From: Streptomyces nigra
GTDB taxonomy: Bacteria > Actinomycetota > Actinomycetes > Streptomycetales > Streptomycetaceae
Length of the DNA stretch: 64,000 nucleotides
Direction: 5' to 3'
Assembly: GCF_003074055.1 (NCBI RefSeq)
Contig: NZ_CP029043.1
Coordinates: 1,914,501-1,978,500, forward strand
The notes under the pieces are model-generated. The model did no database searches. It worked only from the letters and a program-made list of their open reading frames with translations, and was not told the origin of the DNA. The stretch's first letter is position 1. Each line of letters opens with the position of its first letter. The position numbers and the translations under genes are program-made. Shown here one piece after another: positions 1-8,252 of this stretch.

Positions 1-1
1 G

Positions 2-1567
2 TCGTTCTCCGACATCCACGGCGAGACCGTGAAGGCCGCGAACGGCGCCGACAAGCTCGAAGGCGGCATCGGCAAGGCCGAGAAGGGCTCCAAGGACCTC
101 GCCAAGGGCCTGAAGGACGCCAAGGAAGGCAGCGGCGAGCTGTCGTCGGGGCTGAAGAGGCTCGACAAGGGCGCGCGGGACCTGGAGAACGGCTCGCGGC
201 GGGTCGCCGCGGGCACCCGGGCGCTGGCCGACAAGGTGAACGCCGTCGACCGGAAGGTCGGCCCGTTCCTCGCGGGCAACGAGAAGACCATAGGCGACAC
301 CGCCCGGCTGGTCTCCGACACCTCGGGCGCCCTGCGCAACAACCTCGACGACCTCGTCGAACGCGCCCCGGGAGCGGCCAAGGGCGCCCACGCCGCCTCC
401 GACGTCCTGGACACCGTCTATCAGGCGCGCTGCGAGGACGCCGTCCTGTCCGACCCGGTCTGCGCGGATCTGAAGAAGGCCAAGCAGTCGGCGGCGGACG
501 TGGCGACGATCGCCGACGACCTGAACACGCTGATCGCCGACCAGCACGGCGATCTGAAGAGGCTCGACAAGAACCTCGCCACGCTCCAGAAGCAGGCCGA
601 CGCCCTCGCCGAGCGCGCGCCCCGTCTCTCGGAGGACCTCGACGACGCCGTCAGCCGTATCGACAAGCTGAACGACGGCGCCGAGAAGGTCGCCGCCGGC
701 GCCAAGAGGCTGCACACCGGTCTCGGCACGGCGAAGTCCGGCGCCGTGGACCTGGACACCGGTGTGGGCCGGCTCAAGTCCGGCGCGTACGACCTGAGCG
801 GCGGCATGTACAAGCTGGTCGACGGCTCCGGCAAGCTCTCGAACGGGCTGCACGAGGGCGCCGGGAAGATCCCCGACTACGACAAGAAGGACCGCGACCA
901 GCGCACCGAGGTGATGGCCGACCCGGTCCAGCTGGTCTCCCGGGACATGCACAAGGCGCCCAACTACGGCACCGGTTTCGCCCCGTACTTCATCCCGCTG
1001 TCCCTGTGGGTGGGCGCGATGGTGGCGTACATGCTGATCGCGCCGATGAACCGGCGCGCGCTCGCGGCGGGCGCCTCTGCGTGGCGGATCGCGCTGGCGG
1101 GCTGGCTGCCGGTGGTCGCGATCGGCGTGCTGCAGACCGGGGCGCTGATGGCGGTGCTGCACTGGGCGGTCGGGCTGCAGATGGCGCGGGCGGCCGGGAC
1201 GGTGGGCTTCCTCTTCCTGGTGACGGCGTGCTTCGCGGCGATCGTGCAGTGGCTGAACGCGCGCTTCGGCGCGGCCGGGCGGATCCTCGTCCTGGCGCTG
1301 CTGATGCTGCAGCTGACGTCGGCGGGCGGCACCTACCCGGTGCAGACCAGCCCGGGCTTCTTCAACGCGCTGCACCCGTTCCTGCCGATGACGTACGTCG
1401 TCGAGGCGCTGCGCCGGCTCATCACGGGCGGCGGGCTGCAACCGGTGTGGACGGGATGCCTGGTCCTGGCCGCGTTCACGGCCGGCGGCCTGGCGCTGAC
1501 CGCGCTGTCGGCCCGCCGCCGGCAGGTGTGGACCCTCGACCGGCTGCACCCGGAGCTGAGTCTGTGA
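2..1567 (+). CDS. YhgE/Pip-family membrane protein, C-terminal part (5' truncated)
   Basis: The frame is open from base 2, so the gene begins upstream and only the last 521 residues are visible. Roughly the first 280 residues are a chain of short Gly/Lys/Leu-rich repeats, the extended extracytoplasmic stalk typical of the YhgE/Pip (phage infection protein) family. From about base 975 there are some six hydrophobic segments forming an ABC-2-permease-like membrane domain. Relatives include phage receptors and type VII secretion accessory proteins such as YueB, but no secretion cluster is visible here, so its substrate is unknown. A TetR-family gene follows 23 nt downstream, which suggests that the regulator controls it or that both are expressed together. 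The family call is firm; the function is inferred. Confidence 0.85.
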   Translation, partial: SFSDIHGETVKAANGADKLEGGIGKAEKGSKDLAKGLKDAKEGSGELSSGLKRLDKGARDLENGSRRVAAGTRALADKVNAVDRKVGPFLAGNEKTIGDTARLVSDTSGALRNNLDDLVERAPGAAKGAHAASDVLDTVYQARCEDAVLSDPVCADLKKAKQSAADVATIADDLNTLIADQHGDLKRLDKNLATLQKQADALAERAPRLSEDLDDAVSRIDKLNDGAEKVAAGAKRLHTGLGTAKSGAVDLDTGVGRLKSGAYDLSGGMYKLVDGSGKLSNGLHEGAGKIPDYDKKDRDQRTEVMADPVQLVSRDMHKAPNYGTGFAPYFIPLSLWVGAMVAYMLIAPMNRRALAAGASAWRIALAGWLPVVAIGVLQTGALMAVLHWAVGLQMARAAGTVGFLFLVTACFAAIVQWLNARFGAAGRILVLALLMLQLTSAGGTYPVQTSPGFFNALHPFLPMTYVVEALRRLITGGGLQPVWTGCLVLAAFTAGGLALTALSARRRQVWTLDRLHPELSL

Positions 1568-1590
1568 GCGGGCGCGGGACAATCGGGGCC

Positions 1591-2220
1591 ATGGAAAGCA
1601 GCAACGCCGCGTCGGGCGGCAGCACGCGCCGTGAGGCCACCCGGCAGAAGCTCTACGAGGCGGCCGTCACGCTCATCGCCGAACAGGGCTTCTCCGCCAC
1701 CACGGTGGACGAGATCGCCGAGCGTGCCGGGGTGGCGAAGGGCACCGTCTACTACAACTTCGCCAGCAAGTCGGTCCTCTTCGAGGAGTTGCTGCGGCAC
1801 GGGGTGGGCCTGCTGACGGCCTCCCTGCGGGACGCCGCCGAGACGACGGCCCGCGAGGGCGGCAGCAAGGTGGACGCGCTCGACGCGATGATCCGCGCGG
1901 GCCTCGTCTTCATCGACCGCTACCCGTCGTTCACCCAGCTCTATGTGGCCGAGCTGTGGCGGACCAACCGGGCCTGGCAGTCCACGCTGATGGTGGTCAG
2001 ACAGCAGGCCGTGGCGGTCGTCGAGGACGTGCTCCGCGAGGGTGTGGAGGGCGGTGAGTTCAGCGACGAGATCGACGTGCCGCTGACCGCCGCCGCGCTG
2101 GTCGGCATGGTGCTGGTGGCCGCGCTGGACTGGAAGTCGTTCCAGCCGGAACGCTCCCTGGACGACGTCCACGCGGCGCTGTCCCGGCTGTTGCAGGGCC
2201 GGGTGAGCGGGCGCCGCTGA
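1591..2220 (+). CDS. TetR/AcrR-family transcriptional regulator
   Basis: This 209-residue protein has an N-terminal TetR DNA-binding domain at about residues 15-62. It contains the helix-turn-helix pattern T-V-D-E-I-A-E-R-A-G-V-A-K-G-T-V-Y-Y-N-F followed by K-S-V-L-F. The C-terminal ligand-binding domain is helical and the ligand cannot be predicted. The ATG at 1591 is preferred: a -10-like GACAAT (1578-1583) lies exactly 7 nt upstream, which fits a leaderless transcript, and no Shine-Dalgarno sequence is needed. It lies 23 nt after the YhgE/Pip gene, so local regulation of that membrane protein is the simplest inference. A strong terminator hairpin follows. Confidence 0.9.
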   Translation: MESSNAASGGSTRREATRQKLYEAAVTLIAEQGFSATTVDEIAERAGVAKGTVYYNFASKSVLFEELLRHGVGLLTASLRDAAETTAREGGSKVDALDAMIRAGLVFIDRYPSFTQLYVAELWRTNRAWQSTLMVVRQQAVAVVEDVLREGVEGGEFSDEIDVPLTAAALVGMVLVAALDWKSFQPERSLDDVHAALSRLLQGRVSGRR

Positions 2221-2242
2221 GGTCCCTCCGGCACACACGAAA

Positions 2243-2293
2243 GCGCCGGTCCGTGACGGCCGCGTCCCCCGCGGGCCGTCCTCGGACCGGCGC
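2243..2293 (+). terminator. Terminator after the TetR gene
   Basis: An 11-bp perfect stem (2243-2253 with 2283-2293) encloses a second short stem (ACGGCC/GGCCGT). It begins about 20 nt after the TetR stop codon. There is only a short T-rich tail, as is usual for Streptomyces terminators. Confidence 0.7.
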
Positions 2294-2508
2294 CTTCTCG
2301 TGCCCCCCGTACTCCCCCGTTTCCTGCTGGACCCCCGTTCGGTCCGTCCCCCGGGTCCCCCGGTCTCGCTCCCGCCGACGCCGGGTCGGCGGAAGGAGCG
2401 GATCCGGGGCCGCTCCGTTCCGGCGCCCCGTGTCGCCGGTGCCGGAGCCGATCCCCTTCTCCGTGCCTCCACTCTCCCGTCCGGGCAGGTCGCGGCCCAT
2501 CCGCGCGC

Positions 2509-2541
2509 GTACTCATCTCCGCGGCTAGGTACGGGTACTCA
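2509..2541. promoter_or_regulatory. MacR-like operator (GTACTCA half-sites)
   Basis: TAGGTACGGGTACTCA at 2526-2541 matches 12 of 14 defined positions of the consensus I recall for the Streptomyces response regulator MacR (TGAGTAC-N2-GTACTCA). A further half-site GTACTCA lies at 2509-2515. The dyad is centred about 63 bp upstream of the leaderless start of the DUF4126 gene, a usual distance for an activator. A MacRS-type two-component system is encoded at 24475-26399. Binding is inferred, not shown. Confidence 0.5.
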
Positions 2542-2560
2542 GGGCTGCGCGCCCGGCCCC

Positions 2561-2597
2561 ATGACCCGTCGTCGCCCACTGGCTACGATCACCCCCG
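2561..2597 (+). promoter_or_regulatory. Leaderless promoter of the DUF4126 gene
   Basis: ATGACC (2561-2566), a 17-bp spacer and TACGAT (2584-2589) form a housekeeping-type promoter. The GTG start lies 7 nt after the -10 box, so transcription should begin at or next to the start codon. Confidence 0.6.
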
Positions 2598-3214
2598 TGT
2601 CCGTACTCCCCCTGGTGTTCACGAGCGGCTGGGCGAGCGGCGTCAACGCGTACGCGGTGGTGCTGCTCCTCGGCATATTCGGCGCGACCGGCCTGAGCGA
2701 CGACGTCCCCGAGGCGCTCCAGCGCCCGGACGTGCTGATCGCGGCCGGCGTGCTCTTCCTCTGCGAGGCCGTCGCCGACAAGATCCCGTACGTGGACTCG
2801 GCCTGGGACGCGGCGCACACCGTGATCCGCCCGGTGTCCGGCGCGGTCGTCGCCGCGCTGCTCGCCGGTCAGAGCGGTTCGGTGCCGGAGCTGGCGGCGG
2901 GCGCGGTCGGCGGGGCCACGGCGCTGGTCAGCCATCTGGTCAAGGCCGGGACGCGGATGGCGGTCAACAGCTCCCCGGAGCCGTTCAGCAACATCCTGGT
3001 GAGCCTCGCCGAGGACCTCGGCGTCGCCGCGCTCATCACCCTCGCGATCTTCCACCCCGTCGCGGCCGCCGTCGTCGCGGGCGCCCTGCTGCTGGCCGGG
3101 GTGCTGCTGCTGTACTTCCTCGTCTCGCGGATCCGGCGGTTCCTGCGGCGCCGGGCCGAGCGGCGGGCCGAGAAGCGGCTCGCGCGCACCCCGGTGCCCC
3201 AGCGGCCCGCCTGA
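2597..3214 (+). CDS. DUF4126 domain-containing membrane protein
   Basis: A 205-residue integral membrane protein. Its N-terminus (V-L-P-L-V-F-T-S-G-W-A-S-G-V-N-A-Y) and the later P-Y-V-D-S-A-W-D motif are typical of DUF4126, a family of unknown function. Five or so hydrophobic segments are followed by a strongly basic Arg/Lys-rich cytoplasmic tail. The longest open frame extends upstream to 2300, but GTG 2597 is chosen because a TACGAT -10 box sits 7 nt before it and the extra N-terminal sequence is Arg/Pro-rich non-coding-type translation. It stands alone with its own promoter, preceded by a MacR-like operator, which fits the reported preference of MacR for membrane-protein genes. Confidence 0.8.
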   Translation: MSVLPLVFTSGWASGVNAYAVVLLLGIFGATGLSDDVPEALQRPDVLIAAGVLFLCEAVADKIPYVDSAWDAAHTVIRPVSGAVVAALLAGQSGSVPELAAGAVGGATALVSHLVKAGTRMAVNSSPEPFSNILVSLAEDLGVAALITLAIFHPVAAAVVAGALLLAGVLLLYFLVSRIRRFLRRRAERRAEKRLARTPVPQRPA

Positions 3215-3269
3215 GCTGGGACGCGGCCCGGCGGACCGGTTGTCGGTGGCGGCCGATAAGGTCCCCTGC

Positions 3270-4772
3270 ATGGCACGGATTGCGGTGATCGGCGCCGGGA
3301 TGGGCGCCTTGGCGGCCGCCGCCCGGCTGGCCGTCGCGGGCCACCGGGTGGCGGTGTACGAGCGGACGGAGACGTACGGCGGAGCGGTGCGCCGCTTCGA
3401 GCGCGACGGCTTCGCCTTCGACACGGGTCCCGGGCTGCTCCCGCTGCCCGCCGTGTACCGCGATCTGTTCGTCAAGACCGGCAAGGAGCCGCTGGAGGAG
3501 TGCGTCGACCTCGTGCAGGTCGACCCGTCCGCGCGGCACCTCTTCGCGGACGGCTCCGAGGCCGCGCTGCCGAACGCCTCACGCGCGGGCGTCGTCTCCG
3601 CCCTGGACGAGGCTCTGGGCGCCGGGGCCGGCCGCCGCTGGGGCGACTTCCTGGTCCGCGCCCGCGAGACCTGGGACCGCACCCGCAGACCGCTGCTGGA
3701 GGAGCCCCTGTGGCCCGACTGGCCGGTGCTGGCCGGGCGCGAGCCCTACCCTGCGGTGCCCCACAAGCGGCTGTTGCGCACCCGGCGCGCCGGCACCCTC
3801 GCCGAGGTCGGCGCCTGGGAGCTGCGCGATCCCCGGCTGGTCGCCCTCCTGGAGAGCCACGCGCTCGCGTACGGCCTCGATCCCCGCGCGGTGCCGGCGA
3901 ACGCGGCGGTGCTGCCGTACATGGAGCACGCCTTCGGGACCTGGTATGTGCGCGGCGGGCTGCGGGAGTTGGCGCGGGCCGTGTACGAGCGGTGCCTGGC
4001 CCGCCGGGTGGAGTTCCGCTTCGGGGCGGAGGTCGCCGCGATCCTGGAGAAGGACGGCCGGGCGGCCGGGCTGGAGCTGGCCGACGGCACCGCGGTGGAG
4101 GCCGATCTCGTGGTGTCCGGGGTCGCGCCCGGCGTCCTGGACCGGCTCGTGCGCGGTACGGCGGTGCGCGCCGAGGGCGAGGTCCCGGCCAGGCGCGGGG
4201 CGCCGAGCCGGCTGACGGTGCTGCTGGCCCTGCGCGGCGGCCGCCCGGAGGGCACGGCGCACCGCACGGTGGTGCACGCCGAGGACCGCGACGCCGAGCT
4301 GGACGCCCTGTTCGGCCCGGCGCCTGCCATGGCCGCGCGTCCCACGGTCACGGTGCTGCGGGCCGGTGACCCGGCGCTGGTCCCGGACACCGCTCATGAG
4401 ACGGCCGTGCTGGTGGCGACGGTGCCGGCCGGGGGCGGTGCCGCCGAGGAGACGGCCCGGCGCGCGGACGACCTGATCGCGGTCGCCGAGCGGGCCGTGC
4501 CGGAGCTGCGGGAGCGCCTGCTGTGGCACGAGGTCGTGACCCCGGCCGCCGTGGAGGAGGCGACGGGCGCGGAGGGCGGCGCGGTCCCCGCCCCGGCGCT
4601 GGCCGCCGCCGGTGGACGGATGCTGCACGCGTCCAACAGCACGGCCCTGTCGGGGCTGTTCACGGTCGGCGGCTGGTCGCACCCCGGCGGCGGGCTTCCG
4701 CACGCGGGCATGTCGGGCGCGCTGGCGGCCGGGCTGATCGTGGAGGGGCCGGACTTCCAGGGCTCGCAGTGA
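3270..4772 (+). CDS. Phytoene desaturase-like (CrtI family) FAD-dependent oxidoreductase
   Basis: A 500-residue flavoprotein. The N-terminal dinucleotide-binding motif is V-I-G-A-G-M-G-A-L-A-A-A, and a second FAD-contacting segment near the C-terminus reads G-G-W-S-H-P-G-G-G-L-P-H-A-G-M-S-G-A. Both are hallmarks of the CrtI/phytoene dehydrogenase superfamily. No other carotenoid gene is nearby, so the substrate is unknown; many such Streptomyces proteins are annotated only as NAD(P)/FAD-dependent oxidoreductases. ATG 3270 is chosen because a TAAGGT -10 box (3257-3262) lies 7 nt upstream, giving a leaderless transcript. The gene converges with the neighbouring hypothetical gene. Confidence 0.85.
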   Translation: MARIAVIGAGMGALAAAARLAVAGHRVAVYERTETYGGAVRRFERDGFAFDTGPGLLPLPAVYRDLFVKTGKEPLEECVDLVQVDPSARHLFADGSEAALPNASRAGVVSALDEALGAGAGRRWGDFLVRARETWDRTRRPLLEEPLWPDWPVLAGREPYPAVPHKRLLRTRRAGTLAEVGAWELRDPRLVALLESHALAYGLDPRAVPANAAVLPYMEHAFGTWYVRGGLRELARAVYERCLARRVEFRFGAEVAAILEKDGRAAGLELADGTAVEADLVVSGVAPGVLDRLVRGTAVRAEGEVPARRGAPSRLTVLLALRGGRPEGTAHRTVVHAEDRDAELDALFGPAPAMAARPTVTVLRAGDPALVPDTAHETAVLVATVPAGGGAAEETARRADDLIAVAERAVPELRERLLWHEVVTPAAVEEATGAEGGAVPAPALAAAGGRMLHASNSTALSGLFTVGGWSHPGGGLPHAGMSGALAAGLIVEGPDFQGSQ

Positions 4773-4804
4773 GACGGGCGTGCGCCCCGGCGCGCGGACC
4801 CGTC
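4773..4804. terminator. Weak bidirectional terminator
   Basis: GACGGG (4773-4778) pairs with CCCGTC (4799-4804), with further GC-rich pairing inside the loop. It lies between two convergent stop codons and could serve both genes. Confidence 0.4.
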
Positions 4805-5759
4805 AGAAACGGTACTGCTCGTCGTAACCAGGGCCCTGCTGCTGCCCGTTGCCCTGGTAGTACTGCTGCTGCTCCGGCGGGAGCTCGCCGCCGTACTCGT
4901 CGGTGCGCTGCTGCGGGACCCAGACGCCGGCGGCCGGCGTGCCGTCGGGGTAGGTGCCGGTGGCGTACGGGTCCTGCCCGTAGGCCTGCTGCTGGTCGTA
5001 CTGCTGCTGCCCGTAGGCGTCGTAGGAGCCGCCGCCGTAGGTCTGGGTGCCGATGTACGGGTCCGAGTAGGCGGCGTACTGCTGCTGGCCGTTGGCGTCG
5101 TACCCGTACTGCTGCTGGTCGTACCCGGCGTAGCCGTCGTACCCGTAGCCCTGGTCGGCGGCTGCGTACTGCTCCTGGGACTGGCCCGCGTCGGCGTAGC
5201 CCTGCTGCTGGGCGGCGGCCGCGTAGGCGGCGTCGCTGTAGACGCCGTAGGAGCCGGTGTCCTCCGGCAGGGGCTGCGGCTCGTAGACGGCGGACGACTC
5301 GGCGCCGCCCCGGCCCCCGCGTGCGGGGGTGAAGACGTCGTCGCGGTCGTAGTCGTCGGCGATCTGTCCGGCGTCGGCCCGGCCGTAGCCGGTGTCGTCG
5401 TCCGCGTAGCCGTCGCGGGCCTCCAGGTCGGAGACCTCCAGGGTCGGCTCCTGGCGGTCCTCCTCGTCGCGGCGGCGCTTGGCGCCGGCCAGCGGGCCGA
5501 GGGCCGACGCGGAGACCGCCCAGCCGGCGGAGAAGCCACGGCGGAACGACAGCGTGACGTAGGTCTGCCCGACGGCGAAGGCCGCGGCGCCCAGTCCGAT
5601 GACGATCACGGACGGGATGAGCACGCCGAGGACGACGCCGAGGAAGCCGACGAAGGCGACCAGCCGCCAGCGCAGCCGCGCCTTGTACTGCAGCAGCACC
5701 TCGCCGAGCAGCCACAGCGCGACGACGCCGAACGCGATGTAGAGGACCGTCAAGCCCAT
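4803..5759 (-). CDS. Membrane-anchored hypothetical protein with Gln/Tyr-rich low-complexity tail
   Basis: A 318-residue protein of unknown function. Residues 1-80 hold two or three hydrophobic segments (Y-I-A-F-G-V-V-A-L-W-L-L-G, then V-G-F-L-G-V-V-L-G-V-L-I-P-S-V-I-V-I-G-L). A charged Arg/Glu/Asp linker follows to about residue 130. The rest is a tail dominated by Tyr, Gln, Gly, Asp and Ala with recurring Y-G-Y-D and Q-Q-Q-Y units. It resembles prion-like or intrinsically disordered scaffolding tails. Other Streptomyces carry orthologues beside metF. ATG 5759 lies 57 nt downstream of the metF stop in the same orientation, so read-through is possible. No catalytic motif is visible. Confidence 0.8.
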   Translation of the reverse strand: MGLTVLYIAFGVVALWLLGEVLLQYKARLRWRLVAFVGFLGVVLGVLIPSVIVIGLGAAAFAVGQTYVTLSFRRGFSAGWAVSASALGPLAGAKRRRDEEDRQEPTLEVSDLEARDGYADDDTGYGRADAGQIADDYDRDDVFTPARGGRGGAESSAVYEPQPLPEDTGSYGVYSDAAYAAAAQQQGYADAGQSQEQYAAADQGYGYDGYAGYDQQQYGYDANGQQQYAAYSDPYIGTQTYGGGSYDAYGQQQYDQQQAYGQDPYATGTYPDGTPAAGVWVPQQRTDEYGGELPPEQQQYYQGNGQQQGPGYDEQYRF

Positions 5760-5816
5760 GTACGCCCCTCTCCCAGTGGCCGCCTACGCAGTGTGACGTA
5801 TATCAGGACGACCGGT

Positions 5817-6740
5817 CTAGGCCTGCGGTGGGTGGTGCAGGCCCAGGTTCTCGTGGATTTCCAGTGTCGCCGTGGAGTTGTTGAGCGTGATGAAGTGCAG
5901 TCCGGGCACTCCCTCGGCCAGAAGCCGCGCACAGAACTCGGTGGCGAACTCGATACCGATGGAGCGTACCGCCGCGGGATCGTCCTTCGCTGTGAGGATC
6001 CGCTCTCTGAGGGCGTCCGGGAACGCGGCGTTGGTGAGCGAGGGGATCCGCTCCAGGGTCCGTACGCTGGCGATGGGCATGATCTCGGGGATGATCGGGG
6101 TGTCGCAGCCGACGGCGGAAACCCGGTCGCGCAGCCGAAGATAATCCTCCGGTTCGAAGAACATCTGGGTGATCGCGTAGTCCGCGCCGGCCCGGCACTT
6201 GTCCACGAAGTGCCGTACGTCGGTCTCCCGGTCGGCGGAGCGCGGATGCATGGCCGGGAAGGCCGCGACACCCACGCAGAAGTCACCGGACGCCTTGATC
6301 AGCTCGACGAGCTCGGCGGCGTAGGTCAGGCCCCGGGGGTGCGGCACCCAGTCGCCCAGCGGGTCACCGGGCGGGTCGCCGCGCAGCGCCAGCATGTTGC
6401 GGATCCCGGCGTCGGCGTACTGCCCGATGATGTTGCGCAGGTCGGCCACGGAGTGGTCGACGGCGGTGAGGTGGGCGATCGGCGTCAGCGTGGTGTCCGA
6501 GGCGATGGCCTCGGTCGCCTTGACGGTGCCGGCGCGCGTGGAGCCCCCCGCGCCGTAGGTCACCGAGACGAAATCGGGGCGCACGGCCTCGACCCTGCGC
6601 AGCGCGTTCCACAGGTTCCGCTCGCCCTTCGGGGTCTTGGGGGCGTAGAACTCGAAGGAATACGTCGTCTTGCCGGTCGCGAGCATGTCGCGCACGGTAC
6701 GAGCGTGGTCCGACCTGATGGATGCGGTGCCGAGGGCCAT
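5817..6740 (-). CDS. metF: 5,10-methylenetetrahydrofolate reductase
   Basis: A 307-residue FAD enzyme that reduces 5,10-methylene-THF to 5-methyl-THF, the methyl donor for methionine synthesis. Family features are the N-terminal [10 protein letters not shown] strand, the V-T-Y-G-A-G-G-S-T segment, the A-L-R-G-D-P-P-G-D loop and the Q-M-F-F-E-P segment of a TIM barrel. The length is normal for bacterial MetF. ATG 6740 is supported by a promoter, TTGGGG-17 bp-TAACCT, whose -10 box ends 6 nt before the start, so the mRNA is probably leaderless. No SAM riboswitch is present in front of it. Confidence 0.96.
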   Translation of the reverse strand: MALGTASIRSDHARTVRDMLATGKTTYSFEFYAPKTPKGERNLWNALRRVEAVRPDFVSVTYGAGGSTRAGTVKATEAIASDTTLTPIAHLTAVDHSVADLRNIIGQYADAGIRNMLALRGDPPGDPLGDWVPHPRGLTYAAELVELIKASGDFCVGVAAFPAMHPRSADRETDVRHFVDKCRAGADYAITQMFFEPEDYLRLRDRVSAVGCDTPIIPEIMPIASVRTLERIPSLTNAAFPDALRERILTAKDDPAAVRSIGIEFATEFCARLLAEGVPGLHFITLNNSTATLEIHENLGLHHPPQA

Positions 6741-6746
6741 ACTCGC

Positions 6747-6775
6747 AGGTTAACCAGGGGTACCCGGTCCCCCAA
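6747..6775 (-). promoter_or_regulatory. metF promoter
   Basis: On the minus strand TTGGGG (6775-6770), a 17-bp spacer and TAACCT (6752-6747) lie immediately upstream of the metF ATG. The distance fits a leaderless mRNA. Confidence 0.6.
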
Positions 6776-6793
6776 CCGGACGCCGGACATTTG

Positions 6794-6835
6794 CCCGATT
6801 TGTCGGCCTGCTGTCCACGCCTTGGACAGATCGGG
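6794..6835 (-). terminator. Hairpin downstream of thiE
   Basis: Nested inverted repeats (CCCGAT/ATCGGG outside, CTGTCCA/TGGACAG inside with a 5-nt loop) lie about 100 nt beyond the thiE stop. They are the only strong hairpin between thiE and metF. There is no clear T-run, so the terminator role is tentative. Confidence 0.4.
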
Positions 6836-6935
6836 GCCGAGAAGCGCCCCGGACACCCCTCCAAGATCCCCGGACGCCCATCATCCGAGACGGCTCGGCA
6901 CGGAAAATGAGACGGCGGAAATGAGACGGACCGGT

Positions 6936-7598
6936 TCAGTCCTGCCGCAGCCGCTTCGCGAACTCCGCCGCGGCCGCCCCGGGGTCGTCCGCCTCCGTGA
7001 CGGCCCGGACGACGACGACCCGGCGGGCGCCGGCCTCCAGCACCTGGTCGAGGTTGCCGAGGTCGATGCCGCCGATGGCGAACCAGGGGCGCTCGGTCCC
7101 GAGGGCGGCGGTGTGCCGGACCAGGCCGAGACCGGGGGCGTGGCGGCCGGGCTTGGTGGGGGTGGGCCAGCACGGCCCGGTGCAGAAGTAGTCGACGCCG
7201 TCCTGGCGGGCGGCCGCGGTGGCCTCCGCCTCGCTGTGCGTGGAGCGGCCGATCAGGACGTCGGGGCCGAGGATCGCGCGGGCGGCGGGGACGGGCAGAT
7301 CGCCCTGGCCGAGGTGCAGGACGTCGGAGCCGGCGGCATGGGCCACGTCGGCCCGGTCGTTGACGGCGAGCAGCTTGCCGTGCCGGGCGCACGCGTCGGC
7401 GAACACCCGCAGATGCTCCAGTTCCTCGGCGGCCTCCATGCCCTTGTCGCGCAGCTGCACGATGTCGACGCCGCCGGCGAGCACGGCGTCCAGGAACTCC
7501 GCGAGGTCGCCCTGGCGCCTGCGGGCGTCGGTGCACAGATAGAGCCGGGCGTCGGCGAGTCGCGCGCGGGCGCTGCCCGCGGTGGCGGTGTCGGACAT
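6936..7598 (-). CDS. thiE: Thiamine-phosphate synthase
   Basis: A 220-residue TIM-barrel enzyme joining hydroxymethylpyrimidine-diphosphate and thiazole-phosphate to give thiamine monophosphate. Diagnostic segments are L-Y-L-C-T-D near residue 20, [25 protein letters not shown] and A-I-G-G-I-D. ATG 7598 has a GGGGG-type ribosome binding site. It is transcribed away from thiO-thiS-thiG, and the roughly 40-nt leader after a -10-like TACGGT (7652-7647) is too short for a TPP riboswitch, unlike the thi operon 4 kb away. Confidence 0.95.
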   Translation of the reverse strand: MSDTATAGSARARLADARLYLCTDARRRQGDLAEFLDAVLAGGVDIVQLRDKGMEAAEELEHLRVFADACARHGKLLAVNDRADVAHAAGSDVLHLGQGDLPVPAARAILGPDVLIGRSTHSEAEATAAARQDGVDYFCTGPCWPTPTKPGRHAPGLGLVRHTAALGTERPWFAIGGIDLGNLDQVLEAGARRVVVVRAVTEADDPGAAAAEFAKRLRQD

Positions 7599-7646
7599 AC
7601 GGAGCCCCCTGGGGTCGGCGGTGCCGGTCGGATGCCGGCCGCAGGC

Positions 7647-7652
7647 ACCGTA
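7647..7652 (-). promoter_or_regulatory. Putative thiE -10 box
   Basis: TACGGT on the minus strand would place the transcript start near 7640, with about 42 nt of leader. A convincing -35 element was not found. The remaining part of this 211-bp gap (7599-7809) shows only GC-rich sequence. Confidence 0.35.
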
Positions 7653-7809
7653 CCCAAAGCCGCCGACGGGGTCGCCGGGCGGGCAGGGCTGTCCCGCGGG
7701 GCGCGGCGGACGGACGCCACGCCCCGGGGGCGTTCACCCGGGCGGCCGGGCCCGGGTCACCGGTCGACGACGGCCCGGGGCCGGCCGCGTGGGCCGGGCG
7801 GTGTGCGGG

Positions 7810-8175
7810 TCAGACGGCGAGCGCCTGGGCGCGGCGCTTCACCTCCGTGCCGCGGTTCTCGCTCAGGGCCTGCGCCGGCGTGCCGGGCAGGGAGGGGTCG
7901 GGAGTGAAGAGCCACTCCAGCATCTCTTCGTCCGTGAAGCCGTCGTCCCGCAGGAGCGTCAGGGTCCCGGACAGGCCCTTGACGACCTTGTCCCCGTCGA
8001 TGAAGGCGGCGGGGACGTGCAGCGCGCGGTTCTCACCCCGGCGTACGGCGATGAGCTGGCCCTCCTTGACCAGCTGCCGGACGCGGGTCACCTCGACGCC
8101 GAGCATCTCGGCGATGTCGGGAAGGGTGAGCCAGGCGGGGACGAGAGCATCGATCTTTGCGTCAATCTCGGTCAC
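7810..8175 (-). CDS. Rv2175c-family DNA-binding protein
   Basis: A 121-residue protein matching the mycobacterial Rv2175c family. An N-terminal winged helix-turn-helix (L-T-L-P-D-I-A-E-M-L-G-V-E-V-T-R-V-R-Q-L) is followed by a small C-terminal domain (F-T-D-E-E-M-L-E-W-L-F). In mycobacteria Rv2175c is a substrate of the Ser/Thr kinase PknL, and a PASTA kinase is encoded 5 kb away here, but a link is only inference. The open frame extends to 8442; GTG 8175 is preferred because a -10-like CAGGCT lies 7 nt upstream and the family begins there. Confidence 0.85.
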   Translation of the reverse strand: MTEIDAKIDALVPAWLTLPDIAEMLGVEVTRVRQLVKEGQLIAVRRGENRALHVPAAFIDGDKVVKGLSGTLTLLRDDGFTDEEMLEWLFTPDPSLPGTPAQALSENRGTEVKRRAQALAV

Positions 8176-8252
8176 GGGAACAAGCCTGCCATCTGGCACC
8201 GACAGTCGGAAGCCAGGCCGGTCCGCACGGGCACGGCCGTCGCCCCCGCGCG

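Noticed and set aside
1006..2220. A 404-codon frame joining the end of the YhgE gene region to the TetR gene
   Set aside because: Only the part from 1591 matches a family. The upstream part overlaps the YhgE/Pip reading frame and is an out-of-frame translation.
3270..4772. A carotenoid biosynthesis cluster around the CrtI-like gene
   Set aside because: No phytoene synthase, cyclase or GGPP synthase lies nearby. The gene is single and could act on other substrates.
7599..7809. A TPP riboswitch upstream of thiE
   Set aside because: None of the THI-box segments is present on the minus strand, and the predicted leader is only about 40 nt.
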